From assembly GCA_902476875.1 (NCBI GenBank), contig CABSFC010000065.1, forward strand, positions 1 to 14,898: DNA of 14,898 nucleotides, in the 5' to 3' direction. Under the pieces are notes generated by a model that was given only the letters and a program-made list of their open reading frames with translations, ran no database searches and was not told where the DNA came from. Below, in pieces: positions 1-6,023 of the stretch. This DNA comes from an uncultured Oscillibacter sp. GTDB lineage: Bacteria > Bacillota > Clostridia > Oscillospirales > Oscillospiraceae. The position numbers were made by a program, and so were the translations under genes. Numbering within the stretch: position 1 is the first letter of the stretch; each line of letters opens with the position of its first letter.

Positions 1-2
1 GT

Positions 3-860
3 GTGGTTGCCAGAGCCATGGAGAAAAAGGGCATTATCTCTGACCGGTGCGAACTGAACCGGCAGATCAAGGCCGACAATGCCCTGCTCCGAGAGTTGAG
101 GGGACAGGTCAAAAAGCTGGCGCAGGCAGTCAGGAACACCCTCCCGGCGCTTGCTGAGGCCATGGAGAATCTGCGTAAAAATCTGCTGCTGTTCTGCTAT
201 CAGCTGGGGTATCTCCGCAAGGGCAAGGAGCGTCTGAACACTTCGCTGAATACGCTTCGCCCTGCCCTCACGCAGTACAATCAGCTGGCAAAGGACATCC
301 GGGATAAGACGAAAGAGCGCCGCAGTCTGCTTTCCGAAAAAAAGGCGCTCTCTGCGGTTCATGTATTCCGGCACCGGGAACTGGCGGCTAAGATTGCGGC
401 TCTGACGGAGGATTTGGAGGAACTGCGTTCGGAAAAGAATCTGCTTCTGGCATCGCTGTCATATACAGAGGAAGATGCTGCCGATAAATTTCCTAAAGAC
501 ATTGCCGCCATGGAGCAGAGCTTGAAACGGTTGGAAGAACAGGAACAGAAATATTCTGCCGAGTTGGATGCTGCCCTGACTGAATATACCGGGCTTCGGG
601 AGCAGGCACAGAGCGTTGATCCGGTGCAGCTCTACGAAACAAAACAGACAATCCGCCCCGTCAAAGAACAGGAAGCGGAGAACCGGGCACAGCAGGTCTA
701 CGGCGAGAAGTACAGCCCGCTTTTGATGTTTGACAGCAAAAGGGCGGTTTCCCGGATGCTGCATGAAGATATGGAGCGGCAGGCTGTGCGGAGAATGGTG
801 CGCCAGACGCAGAAGGAGCAGCATCTCAACAAGAGGAAAGATAAAGGACCGGAACGATAA
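3..860 (+). CDS. MobA/MobL-type relaxase, C-terminal part (5' truncated by window)
   Basis: The frame is open to the left edge, so the gene begins outside the window and the GTG at position 3 is not a real start. The visible 285 residues are almost entirely charged and helical, with long Glu/Lys/Arg/Leu stretches of coiled-coil character at about residues 15-210. The end is strongly basic (RMVRQTQKEQ, KRKDKG). The opening segment, MEKKGI followed by R...LNRQIKADN, resembles the region just after the catalytic domain of clostridial MobA/MobL relaxases, which nick DNA at oriT and pilot it during mobilization. No catalytic Tyr or His-triad is in view, so the call rests on the tail alone. A shared terminator follows at once. 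The gene suggests that the DNA to its right is, or was, part of a mobilizable element. Another coiled-coil protein is possible. Confidence 0.62.
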   Translation: MVARAMEKKGIISDRCELNRQIKADNALLRELRGQVKKLAQAVRNTLPALAEAMENLRKNLLLFCYQLGYLRKGKERLNTSLNTLRPALTQYNQLAKDIRDKTKERRSLLSEKKALSAVHVFRHRELAAKIAALTEDLEELRSEKNLLLASLSYTEEDAADKFPKDIAAMEQSLKRLEEQEQKYSAELDAALTEYTGLREQAQSVDPVQLYETKQTIRPVKEQEAENRAQQVYGEKYSPLLMFDSKRAVSRMLHEDMERQAVRRMVRQTQKEQHLNKRKDKGPER

Positions 861-862
861 TC

Positions 863-912
863 AAAAGAGTGCCGCAGAACCATTCATTAGCGATGGTCTG
901 CGGCACTCTTTT
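863..912. terminator. Bidirectional intrinsic terminator
   Basis: Left arm AAAAGAGTGCCGCAGAACCAT (863-883) pairs with ATGGTCTGCGGCACTCTTTT (893-912) apart from one bulged A. There is a T run after the stem in the plus direction and an A run before it, giving a U tract in the minus direction. It sits 2 nt after the relaxase stop and 1 nt beyond the HxlR stop, so it probably ends both convergent transcripts. Confidence 0.85.
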
Positions 913-913
913 A

Positions 914-1243
914 TCAACTGTTTTGCGCCTTGTAGTTCTCGCCCCAATTCCACAAAGCGTCCAAGATCGGCTTCAAACTGTACCCCAAATCCGTCAGCGT
1001 ATATTCCACCCTCGGAGGAACCTCCGCATAGACGGTACGGGTAAGAAGGCCGTTTTCCTCCATCTCTCGCAGCTGAGCGGTCAAAACTTTTTGAGATACA
1101 TGGCCGATGGATTTTTTCAATTCACCGAAGCGTTTCGTGCCAGGGAGCAAGTCCCGCAAGATCAAAACTTTCCATTTGTCGCTAATCAATGTCAGCGTGG
1201 TTTCTACCGGACACGCTGGCAATTCTTTTGTGGCAGTTCCCAT
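914..1243 (-). CDS. HxlR-family winged-helix transcriptional regulator
   Basis: 109 residues, the usual length for this one-domain DNA-binding family. Family signatures are visible in order: CPVETTLTLISDKWKVLILR (11-30), FGELKKSIGHVSQKVLTAQL (helix-turn-helix, about 39-58), LREMEENGLLTR, and the wing VPPRVEYTLTDLG (about 77-89). The start at 1243 has AGGAGG 7 nt upstream. The only cysteine is Cys11, placed like the redox-sensing N-terminal Cys of the relatives YodB, HypR and QorR, which respond to quinones, diamide or hypochlorite. The gene is divergent from a flavin-reductase-type gene whose upstream DNA carries dyads repeated again before 3337. A role as local regulator of the flavin and stress genes is therefore inferred; its ligand is unknown. 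Confidence 0.9.
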   Translation of the reverse strand: MGTATKELPACPVETTLTLISDKWKVLILRDLLPGTKRFGELKKSIGHVSQKVLTAQLREMEENGLLTRTVYAEVPPRVEYTLTDLGYSLKPILDALWNWGENYKAQNS

Positions 1244-1290
1244 ACTGATACCTCCTGGTCCATTGGTTTCTATTTTGCGCTTATATCTAT

Positions 1291-1320
1291 ATATTACTCT
1301 TAGTCTCTAAAACGCGTCAA
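1291..1320 (-). promoter_or_regulatory. Predicted promoter of the HxlR gene
   Basis: On the minus strand TTGACG (1315-1320) and TAATAT (1291-1296) are separated by 18 bp, about 48 nt before the ATG at 1243. The DNA immediately upstream is very AT-rich (1321-1342), UP-element-like. Predicted from sequence only. Confidence 0.5.
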
Positions 1321-1381
1321 GAAAATTTTATAAAATTTTTTGTGAATTAGGAAGGCCCAAAAGCCTTGAATTTATCAAAAA

Positions 1382-1422
1382 GTCACCTTTTGGTAACCGC
1401 CTAATTGTTACCGCAAGGTGAC
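1382..1422. promoter_or_regulatory. Tandem candidate HxlR operators (two GTTACC-N4-GGTAAC dyads)
   Basis: Dyad 1 is GTCACC-TTTT-GGTAAC (1382-1397). Dyad 2 is GTTACC-GCAA-GGTGAC (1407-1422). Their centres are 25 bp apart. Each departs from a perfect GTTACC-N4-GGTAAC by one base, and a perfect copy lies at 3214-3229. They sit between the divergent HxlR and reductase genes, centred roughly 65 and 90 bp upstream of the predicted transcription start. That placement suits an activator. Assignment to the adjacent HxlR protein is inferred. Confidence 0.6.
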
Positions 1423-1446
1423 CATAGCACAATATTGTGCGTACTT
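1404..1446 (+). repeat. Repeated cis module, copy 1 (copy 2 at 3211-3253)
   Basis: These 43 bases match 3211-3253 at 37 positions with no gap. They include 19 identical bases over the palindrome and GCGTACTT tail, and the 9 bases ATTGTTACC. The mismatches fall in the dyad spacer and dyad edge. Conservation limited to regulatory DNA indicates a shared regulator. Confidence 0.8.
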
Positions 1447-1473
1447 TTCAACCTGCTTTTCCTGCGCTATGAT
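1427..1473 (+). promoter_or_regulatory. Palindrome plus promoter of the reductase/lipoprotein genes
   Basis: A perfect palindrome GCACAATATTGTGC (1427-1440) lies 29 nt upstream of a good -10 box TATGAT (1468-1473). The -35 at 17-bp spacing is poor (TTTTCA, 1445-1450), as expected for an activated promoter. The same palindrome, spacing and -10 recur at 3235-3280. About 55 nt separate the -10 from the first start codon. Confidence 0.6.
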
Positions 1474-1529
1474 GAATTTGCAAGGACGGGGAACACCCCG
1501 ATCCCAAGAAGAATCAGGAGGTATTCCCC

Positions 1530-2225
1530 ATGAGCATCTTTGAAAAGCTGTTCCATACGAACAAGGAAAACATGAGCGACAAGGAGGACAAAAACATGAA
1601 AATCGCTGTTATCTGTGCCAATGGCAAAGCCGGTAAACTGATCGTGAAGGAGGCTCTGGACCGCAAGCTGGATGTGACTGCTGTGGTTCGCGGCGAGAAC
1701 AAGGCGGAGGCCAGCCAGGTCATCACCAAAGACCTGTTTGATCTGACCGCCGCTGACCTGAAGGGCTTTGATGTGGTCATCGACGCCTTCGGTGCCTGGA
1801 CCGAGGACACGCTGCCTCTGCACAGCACTTCCCTCAAGCACCTGTGTGACATCCTCAGCGGTACGGACACCCGCCTGCTGGTGGTGGGCGGCGCCGGAAG
1901 CCTGTATGTCAATGCCGAGCATACCGCTCAGGTCATGGATGGCCCGGATTTCCCGGATGTGTTCAAGCCCCTGGCTTCCAACATGGGCAAGGCGCTGACC
2001 GAGCTGCGGCAGCGCAAGGATGTCCGGTGGACCTACATCAGCCCTGCCGGGGATTTCCAGGCAGAGGGTGAGCGGACCGGAAACTATCTGCTGGGCGGTG
2101 AGGAACTCACCTTGAACAGCCGCGGCGAGAGCATCATCAGCTACGCCGACTACGCCATCGCTATGGTGGACGAGGCTGTGAAGGGCCACCACGATCAGCA
2201 GCGCATCTCCGTGGTTCGGGCCTAA
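1530..2225 (+). CDS. COG2910-like NAD(P)-binding (putative NADH-flavin reductase) protein
   Basis: 231 residues. The Rossmann core begins at residue 23 with MKIAVICANGKAGKLIV, an atypical-SDR nucleotide loop. Further family segments are DLTAADLKGFDVVIDAFGAW, LLVVGGAGSLYV, WTYISPAGDF, GGEELTLNSRGESIISYADY and AIAMVDE. This pattern is typical of YwnB/COG2910 proteins, annotated as putative NADH-flavin reductases; the substrate is not shown by sequence. Two starts are possible: 1530 (AGGAGG, 8-nt spacing) and 1596 (AAGGAGG at 1581-1587, also 8-nt spacing). The second fits the usual family N-terminus. The first adds 22 charged residues. I report the longer form. It lies downstream of the candidate HxlR operators and 49 nt ahead of the lipoprotein gene. 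Confidence 0.85.
   Translation: MSIFEKLFHTNKENMSDKEDKNMKIAVICANGKAGKLIVKEALDRKLDVTAVVRGENKAEASQVITKDLFDLTAADLKGFDVVIDAFGAWTEDTLPLHSTSLKHLCDILSGTDTRLLVVGGAGSLYVNAEHTAQVMDGPDFPDVFKPLASNMGKALTELRQRKDVRWTYISPAGDFQAEGERTGNYLLGGEELTLNSRGESIISYADYAIAMVDEAVKGHHDQQRISVVRA
1581..1598 (+). promoter_or_regulatory. Internal ribosome binding site and alternative start of the reductase gene
   Basis: AAGGAGG at 1581-1587 stands 8 nt before an in-frame ATG at 1596 that coincides with the first residue of the conserved Rossmann fold. The outer start at 1530 has an equally good site (1516-1521), so both products could be made, or the outer stretch could act as a translated leader. Confidence 0.5.
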
Positions 2226-2274
2226 ACCTCGGCACACCGTAAAACACAACTATACCCCAAAGGAGATTATCGCA

Positions 2275-3204
2275 ATGAAAAAGTTTATTTCCAGCGCCCT
2301 TGCGCTGACACTGATTGCTTCCGTTCTGGCCGGATGTTCCAGCAACACTGCTTCCACCTCTGACCCCGGTTCTGCTCCCGAAAGCAGCACGCCCAGCAGC
2401 CAGGTGGAAAGCAACACCCAGGAGGAACAGACCAACACCGAAAAGGCCCTGGCCCTGATCGGCACCTTCGCTTCCGGCGATACGGAGACTGCCCGTGAGC
2501 TGCTGGACGAGAACTACATCCAGCACAATCTGGCCTATGGCACGGGGGAGGATGCCTTTATCAGCTCCGTGGAATACCTGGCGTCTGCCGATGTAAAGAC
2601 CACCGTGGAAAACATCCGTTCCTTTGAGGACGGGGACTATGTGTTCCTCCAGACCGTCTATAACTTCGCCGGTGCTGGCGAGCAGGTGGCCTTTGACATC
2701 TTTCGCTTTGATGAAGATGGCAAGATTGCCGAGCATTGGGACAACCTGGCCGCCCTTGCTGCGGAGCCGAACCCCTCCGGCCACACCCAGATCGACGGTA
2801 CAATGGAAGTGACCGATCTGGACAAGACTGAGGAAAACCGGGAACTGGTGAAGAACTTCCTCTACGATGTGATGCAGGGCAACAATCCCGACAAGACCGC
2901 CGATTACTTTGACGGTGACACCTACATCCAGCACAACACCGCGATTGCGGATGGCGTTTCCGGCCTGAATGCCGCACTTACTGCTCTGGCCGAGCAGGGC
3001 ATCCAGATGATCTATGATGAAACCCATCTGATTCTGGCGCAGGGCAACTTTGTCCTGGCGGTCAGCGAGGGAACCTACGGCGGCTCTCCCACCAGCTACT
3101 ACGACCTGTGGCGTGTGGAGGACGGCAAGATTGCCGAGCATTGGGATGTCATGGAGACCATTGCCGATCAGTCCACCTGGCAGAACGACAACGGTAAGTT
3201 CTGA
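2275..3204 (+). CDS. Lipoprotein with two tandem SnoaL-like (NTF2-fold) domains
   Basis: 309 residues. A lipoprotein signal peptide (MKK, hydrophobic core, SVLAGC with lipidated Cys21) is followed by a Ser/Thr/Pro/Glu-rich linker to about residue 55. Two homologous domains follow, at about 56-160 and 186-297. Both carry YIQHN (81-85 and 217-221) and DGKIAEHWD (148-156 and 283-291), which are hallmarks of COG4922-type SnoaL-like proteins in the NTF2 superfamily. Soluble relatives are usually single-domain; this one is fused in tandem and membrane-anchored outside the cell. The function is unknown; binding or turning over a small ligand is inferred from the fold. RBS AAGGAGA precedes the ATG. 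It shares the reductase transcript (49-nt gap, no terminator seen). Confidence 0.85.
   Translation: MKKFISSALALTLIASVLAGCSSNTASTSDPGSAPESSTPSSQVESNTQEEQTNTEKALALIGTFASGDTETARELLDENYIQHNLAYGTGEDAFISSVEYLASADVKTTVENIRSFEDGDYVFLQTVYNFAGAGEQVAFDIFRFDEDGKIAEHWDNLAALAAEPNPSGHTQIDGTMEVTDLDKTEENRELVKNFLYDVMQGNNPDKTADYFDGDTYIQHNTAIADGVSGLNAALTALAEQGIQMIYDETHLILAQGNFVLAVSEGTYGGSPTSYYDLWRVEDGKIAEHWDVMETIADQSTWQNDNGKF
2719..3146 (+). repeat. Internal direct repeats within the lipoprotein gene
   Basis: A 23-base segment (2719-2741) recurs identically at 3124-3146, and a 15-base segment at 2514-2528 recurs at 2922-2936. Offsets of 405 and 408 nt equal 135 and 136 codons. The repeats encode the DGKIAEHWD and YIQH motifs of each domain. 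Identity at the DNA level suggests intragenic duplication with limited drift or gene conversion. Confidence 0.75.
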
Positions 3205-3213
3205 TTGAGCATT

Positions 3214-3280
3214 GTTACCAGCAGGTAACTATACCACAATATTGTGCGTACTTCACGCAGCTAAAGAACGCTGTTACAAT
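3214..3280 (+). promoter_or_regulatory. Second HxlR-type operator, palindrome and promoter
   Basis: Contains a perfect dyad GTTACC-AGCA-GGTAAC (3214-3229), the palindrome CACAATATTGTG (3235-3246), and a -10 box TACAAT (3275-3280) 29 nt after the palindrome. The geometry equals copy 1, with dyad-to-palindrome centre distance 19 bp in both. No good -35 is present (TTCACG at 3252-3257 for 17-bp spacing). It should drive the flavin-binding gene at 3337 and possibly genes beyond. Confidence 0.62.
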
Positions 3281-3336
3281 TAAATCAGAAACAGAAAGCA
3301 AACACTTTCTCAACAACAGTTTGGAGGTTATCTATT

Positions 3337-3738
3337 ATGAACGAAGTCGTGAAATTCCTGAATGAAAACCCTGTGCAGTACCTCGCCACCGTGGGCCGGG
3401 ACGGGAAAGCCAAGTGCCGCCCCTTCATGTTCGCCGGTGAGAAAGACGGCAAGCTGTGGTTCTGTACCAACAACCAGAAGGATGTCTATCAGGATATGCA
3501 GGCCAACCCCTATGTGGAGGTTTCCGTGTCCAGCCCTGCGTATGCCTGGATTCGTCTGAACGGCAAGGCGGTCTTTGAGAACAATATGCCGGTCAAGGAG
3601 ATGTGCATCCAGAACCCCATCGTCAAGGGCCAGTACCAGACCGCCGACAACCCGATCTTTGAGGTGTTCTACCTGGCCGACGCCCACGCCGTGATTGCCG
3701 ACTTCTCCGGCAATCCTCCCCAGGTGTACGACCTGTAA
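3337..3738 (+). CDS. Pyridoxamine 5'-phosphate oxidase-like FMN-binding split-barrel protein
   Basis: 133 residues, the full length of the small COG5015-like split-barrel family. It begins VVKFLNENPVQYLATVGRDG and continues KAKCRPFMFAGEKDGKLWFC (about 28-47), TNNQKDVYQDMQANPYVEVS and WIRLNGKAVFEN, typical of the strands that bind a flavin at the dimer interface. Whether it oxidises or reduces a substrate, or only stores flavin, cannot be told from sequence. GGAGG precedes the ATG by about 10 nt. It has its own copy of the repeated cis module upstream and is followed 18 nt later by an FMN riboswitch. No terminator was seen between them, so readthrough into the riboswitch is possible. Confidence 0.87.
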   Translation: MNEVVKFLNENPVQYLATVGRDGKAKCRPFMFAGEKDGKLWFCTNNQKDVYQDMQANPYVEVSVSSPAYAWIRLNGKAVFENNMPVKEMCIQNPIVKGQYQTADNPIFEVFYLADAHAVIADFSGNPPQVYDL

Positions 3739-3756
3739 TCCTGAAAAATCCATACC

Positions 3757-3866
3757 GATCTTCGGGGCGGGGTGAAAGTCCCCACCGGCGGTAGAGTCCG
3801 CGAGCTGAATAGCATGAGCCGGTGTGATTCCGGCACCGACAGTTACAGTCTGGATGATAGAAGATA
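3757..3866 (+). ncRNA. FMN riboswitch (RFN element) aptamer
   Basis: The conserved RFN core is plain: ATCTTCGGGGCGGGGTGAAA from 3758, CCACCGGCGGTA, GTCCGCGAGC, a variable arm, CCGGTGTGATTCCGGCACCG, ACAGT, and TCTGGATGATAGAAGAT to 3865. The closing helix P1 pairs ATCTTC (3758-3763) with GAAGAT (3860-3865). FMN binding normally switches off riboflavin synthesis or uptake genes, and the next gene is a riboflavin transporter. No clear dedicated promoter was seen upstream, so part of the input RNA may come from the promoter at 3275. Confidence 0.97.
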
Positions 3867-3870
3867 GGCC

Positions 3871-3902
3871 AAGGCCGCCCTGCAATCATGCGGGGCGGCC
3901 TT
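3871..3902 (+). terminator. Riboswitch expression-platform hairpin
   Basis: AAGGCCGCCCTGCA (3871-3884) pairs with TGCGGGGCGGCCTT (3889-3902) over 14 bp, with one G-U pair and an ATCA loop. The stem is very stable, but only TTAATCT follows, a weak U tract. It stops 20 nt before the AAGGAGAG ribosome site of ribU. It is probably the FMN-dependent terminator; weak termination or another mode of control is possible. Confidence 0.75.
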
Positions 3903-3931
3903 AATCTAAAGCCCATCTCATAAGGAGAGTT

Positions 3932-4567
3932 ATGAACAATCAGTCTATTTCCGTAGCTGCTGTTGCAGGCAGGAAAGCAGCCTCCCTTCGCAGCACCCGT
4001 ACCATGACCATGATTTCGCTGCTAGCGGCAGTATCCTTTGTTTTATCTTTTTTTGAGTTCCCTGTACCGCTTTCCCCTTCGTTTGCAAGGATGGACCTTT
4101 CGGACTTTCCGGCGCTGGTCGGCGCAATGACGATGGGGCCTTGGACTGGCGTATTGGTGGAGCTGGTAAAGAACCTGCTGGGATTGCTCAGCACCAGTAC
4201 CGGCGGTGTGGGCGAACTGGCTAATTTTCTGATGGGCGGCGCAATGGTCTATCTTGCAGGCATGATCTATTATAAAAATCATCGTCCGGCTTGGCTGGCT
4301 TGTCTGACGGGGGCCATCGGCATGGCGATTATGGCGGCTGTGACAAACTATTTTATTCTGCTGCCGCTGTTTGAAACCTTTATGCCGCTGGATGCGCTGA
4401 TTGCATCTTTCGCTGAATTTATCCCCTTCATACATACCAAGTTGGATGTGGTCTTATGGAATGCGATTCCATTCAATCTGCTCAAAGGGCTTGGGATCGC
4501 TCTGGTGACACTGGTGGTATATCCGAAACTGACACCGGTTCTCCGGGGGACAAGCAAGGGGAGGTAA
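3932..4567 (+). CDS. ribU: Riboflavin transporter, ECF S-component RibU
   Basis: 211 residues, normal for RibU. A polar N-terminus of about 25 residues leads into five or six membrane helices. The RibU signature lies at residues 55-83: DLSDFPALVG, then GPWTGVLVELVKNLL. GVGELANFLMGG follows at 92-103. The S-component binds riboflavin in the membrane and works with a shared EcfT/EcfA module, which is not encoded in this window. The upstream FMN riboswitch supports the assignment independently. RBS AAGGAGAG precedes the ATG. The next gene starts 3 nt after the stop. The N-terminal extension before the first helix (SISVAAVAGRKAASLRS) is slightly long. Confidence 0.95.
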   Translation: MNNQSISVAAVAGRKAASLRSTRTMTMISLLAAVSFVLSFFEFPVPLSPSFARMDLSDFPALVGAMTMGPWTGVLVELVKNLLGLLSTSTGGVGELANFLMGGAMVYLAGMIYYKNHRPAWLACLTGAIGMAIMAAVTNYFILLPLFETFMPLDALIASFAEFIPFIHTKLDVVLWNAIPFNLLKGLGIALVTLVVYPKLTPVLRGTSKGR

Positions 4568-4570
4568 GCT

Positions 4571-5203
4571 ATGACAACACAAGAGATTTTGAACATTCTC
4601 CAGTCAGACATCCATTCCGTGGTGTTTGCCACTTTGGACGAACACGGCCTGCCCCAGACCTGTGTGATTGACCTGATGTTGGCGGATGATGACGGTCTTT
4701 ATTTCCTGACCGCAAAGGGCAAAGCATTTTACCGCCGTTTGATGGCAAAGCCCTTTGTCTCTCTTTCGGGGATGAAAGGCGGAGATACCCTGTCCACCAC
4801 GGCAATCTCCGTGAGAGGGGCGGTACGGAATATCGGAGAAAAGCGGCTGGCAGAAATCTTTGAAAAGAACCCCTATATGGAAAAAATCTATCCCACCGAA
4901 AAAAGCCGGGAGGCTCTGGAAGTGTTTCAGCTCTACAAAGGCCAGGGGGAATATTTCGACCTTGCCCAGCTTCCGCCCTATCGACAGAGCTTTTCTTTTG
5001 GTGGTGAGCGTATTCAGGAAAACGGCTATCGCATTATTCCTGAAAAATGTATCGGCTGCCAGGGCTGCCGAAGCGTCTGCCCGGTGAATTGTATCAGCAA
5101 TACGATCCCACGAAGCATCGACACCGCCCACTGCTTGCATTGTGGAAACTGCCTTTCCATCTGTCCGGCAGGTGCTGTGGAACGGATCGGGGCAGCAAGC
5201 TAA
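4571..5203 (+). CDS. Flavin split-barrel protein fused to a 2x[4Fe-4S] ferredoxin domain
   Basis: 210 residues. Residues 1-135 form a pyridoxamine 5'-phosphate oxidase-like split barrel (IHSVVFATLDEHGLPQTCVI, GLYFLTAKGKAFYRRL). Residues 154-205 form a bacterial ferredoxin with both clusters intact: C160-x2-C163-x2-C166-x3-C170-P and C188-x2-C191-x2-C194-x3-C198-P. An FMN site joined to two low-potential clusters suggests electron transfer between ferredoxin-type carriers and a flavin or its substrate; the reaction itself is not shown. GGGGAGG lies 7 nt before the ATG and overlaps the ribU end, so the two are probably co-translated. It sits downstream of the FMN riboswitch, consistent with need for flavin. 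Confidence 0.9.
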   Translation: MTTQEILNILQSDIHSVVFATLDEHGLPQTCVIDLMLADDDGLYFLTAKGKAFYRRLMAKPFVSLSGMKGGDTLSTTAISVRGAVRNIGEKRLAEIFEKNPYMEKIYPTEKSREALEVFQLYKGQGEYFDLAQLPPYRQSFSFGGERIQENGYRIIPEKCIGCQGCRSVCPVNCISNTIPRSIDTAHCLHCGNCLSICPAGAVERIGAAS

Positions 5204-5240
5204 GCCAAAAAATAACAGCATTTCTGAGGGAGGACCCTTT

Positions 5241-6023
5241 ATGAACCGTATCCAACAAATTCAATATTTAATTCAGGTGCTTCTCAAAGAGATGCCTGCC
5301 TACCAGGAACAAGCGAGGGCCTTCCCCCAGGATGAACTGTCCCAGCGGAGACTGCTCCGCAGTCTGATGAATGTGCGCCCGCCGATGCCTCTGGACCCGT
5401 CGTTCCTTGCGGTGCAGGACGCTTTGCTCTCGGCGGAACGAGAGGAAAAGGGCGTGGTGGAGGCCGACGCGCTCCAGGATCGTCCCGGTCATCCCGGTAT
5501 CGCTGTTTGGCAGGGGGACATCACCAGGCTGAAAGCCGACGCCATCGTGGACGCAGACAATGACCGGCTGCTGGGCTGTTTCGTTCCCTGCCACGGCTGC
5601 ATCGACAACGCCATCCACTCGGCGGCAGGGCTTCAGCTCCGGGACGAGTGCAGTCGCCTCATGGAGCAGCAGGGCCACCCGGAACCCCCCGGGCAGGCAA
5701 AGCTGACCGGGGGCTACAATCTGCCCGCTCGGTATGTGCTGCATACGGTAGGTCCCATTATCCACGGGCGCGTTACCCCGCAGGACCGGGAGCTGCTGGC
5801 CTCCTGCTACCGCTCCTGTTTGAAACTTGCCTCGGAACATAAGCTGCAAAGTGTGGCATTTTGCTGTATCTCTACCGGCGAGTTTCACTTTCCCAATCAA
5901 GAAGCCGCCCAGATCGCTGTTCAGACGGTCAAAGAGTTCCTGCAAGCACCAACGACGGTGAGAAAGGTGATTTTCAATGTTTTCAAGGATATTGACGCAA
6001 AAATCTATGATGACCTACTCTGA
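5241..6023 (+). CDS. Zinc-type macrodomain protein-ADP-ribose hydrolase
   Basis: 260 residues from ATG 5241 (GGGAGGA about 8 nt upstream); an ATG at 5142 overlaps the previous gene and lacks support. It resembles the macrodomain linked to class M sirtuins in Staphylococcus and Streptococcus: a helical N-terminal region (1-80), QGDITRLKADAIV (91-103), the zinc segment GCFVPCHGCIDNAIH (112-126; C117, H118, C120), GQAKLTGGYNLP (151-162), HTVGP and STGEFHFPN (211-219). Family members remove ADP-ribose from proteins. In place of the usual NAAN motif it reads DADN (104-107), an Asn-to-Asp change next to the ligand pocket that might alter activity. It overlaps the sirtuin gene, so the eraser is made together with the writer. 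Confidence 0.92.
   Translation: MNRIQQIQYLIQVLLKEMPAYQEQARAFPQDELSQRRLLRSLMNVRPPMPLDPSFLAVQDALLSAEREEKGVVEADALQDRPGHPGIAVWQGDITRLKADAIVDADNDRLLGCFVPCHGCIDNAIHSAAGLQLRDECSRLMEQQGHPEPPGQAKLTGGYNLPARYVLHTVGPIIHGRVTPQDRELLASCYRSCLKLASEHKLQSVAFCCISTGEFHFPNQEAAQIAVQTVKEFLQAPTTVRKVIFNVFKDIDAKIYDDLL

Noticed and set aside
1427..1440. Rex-type redox operator
   Set aside because: GCACAATATTGTGC is palindromic and has CACAA/TTGTG arms, but their order and spacing do not match the TTGTGAA-N4-TTCACAA Rex pattern.
2161..3141. 326-residue minus-strand open frame over the lipoprotein gene
   Set aside because: No recognisable domain and no ribosome site. The plus strand encodes a lipoprotein with a lipobox and two repeated domains.
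5142..5240. Upstream start for the macrodomain gene at 5142
   Set aside because: It would overlap the ferredoxin-domain end by about 60 nt without a ribosome site, whereas 5241 has GGGAGGA at good spacing.
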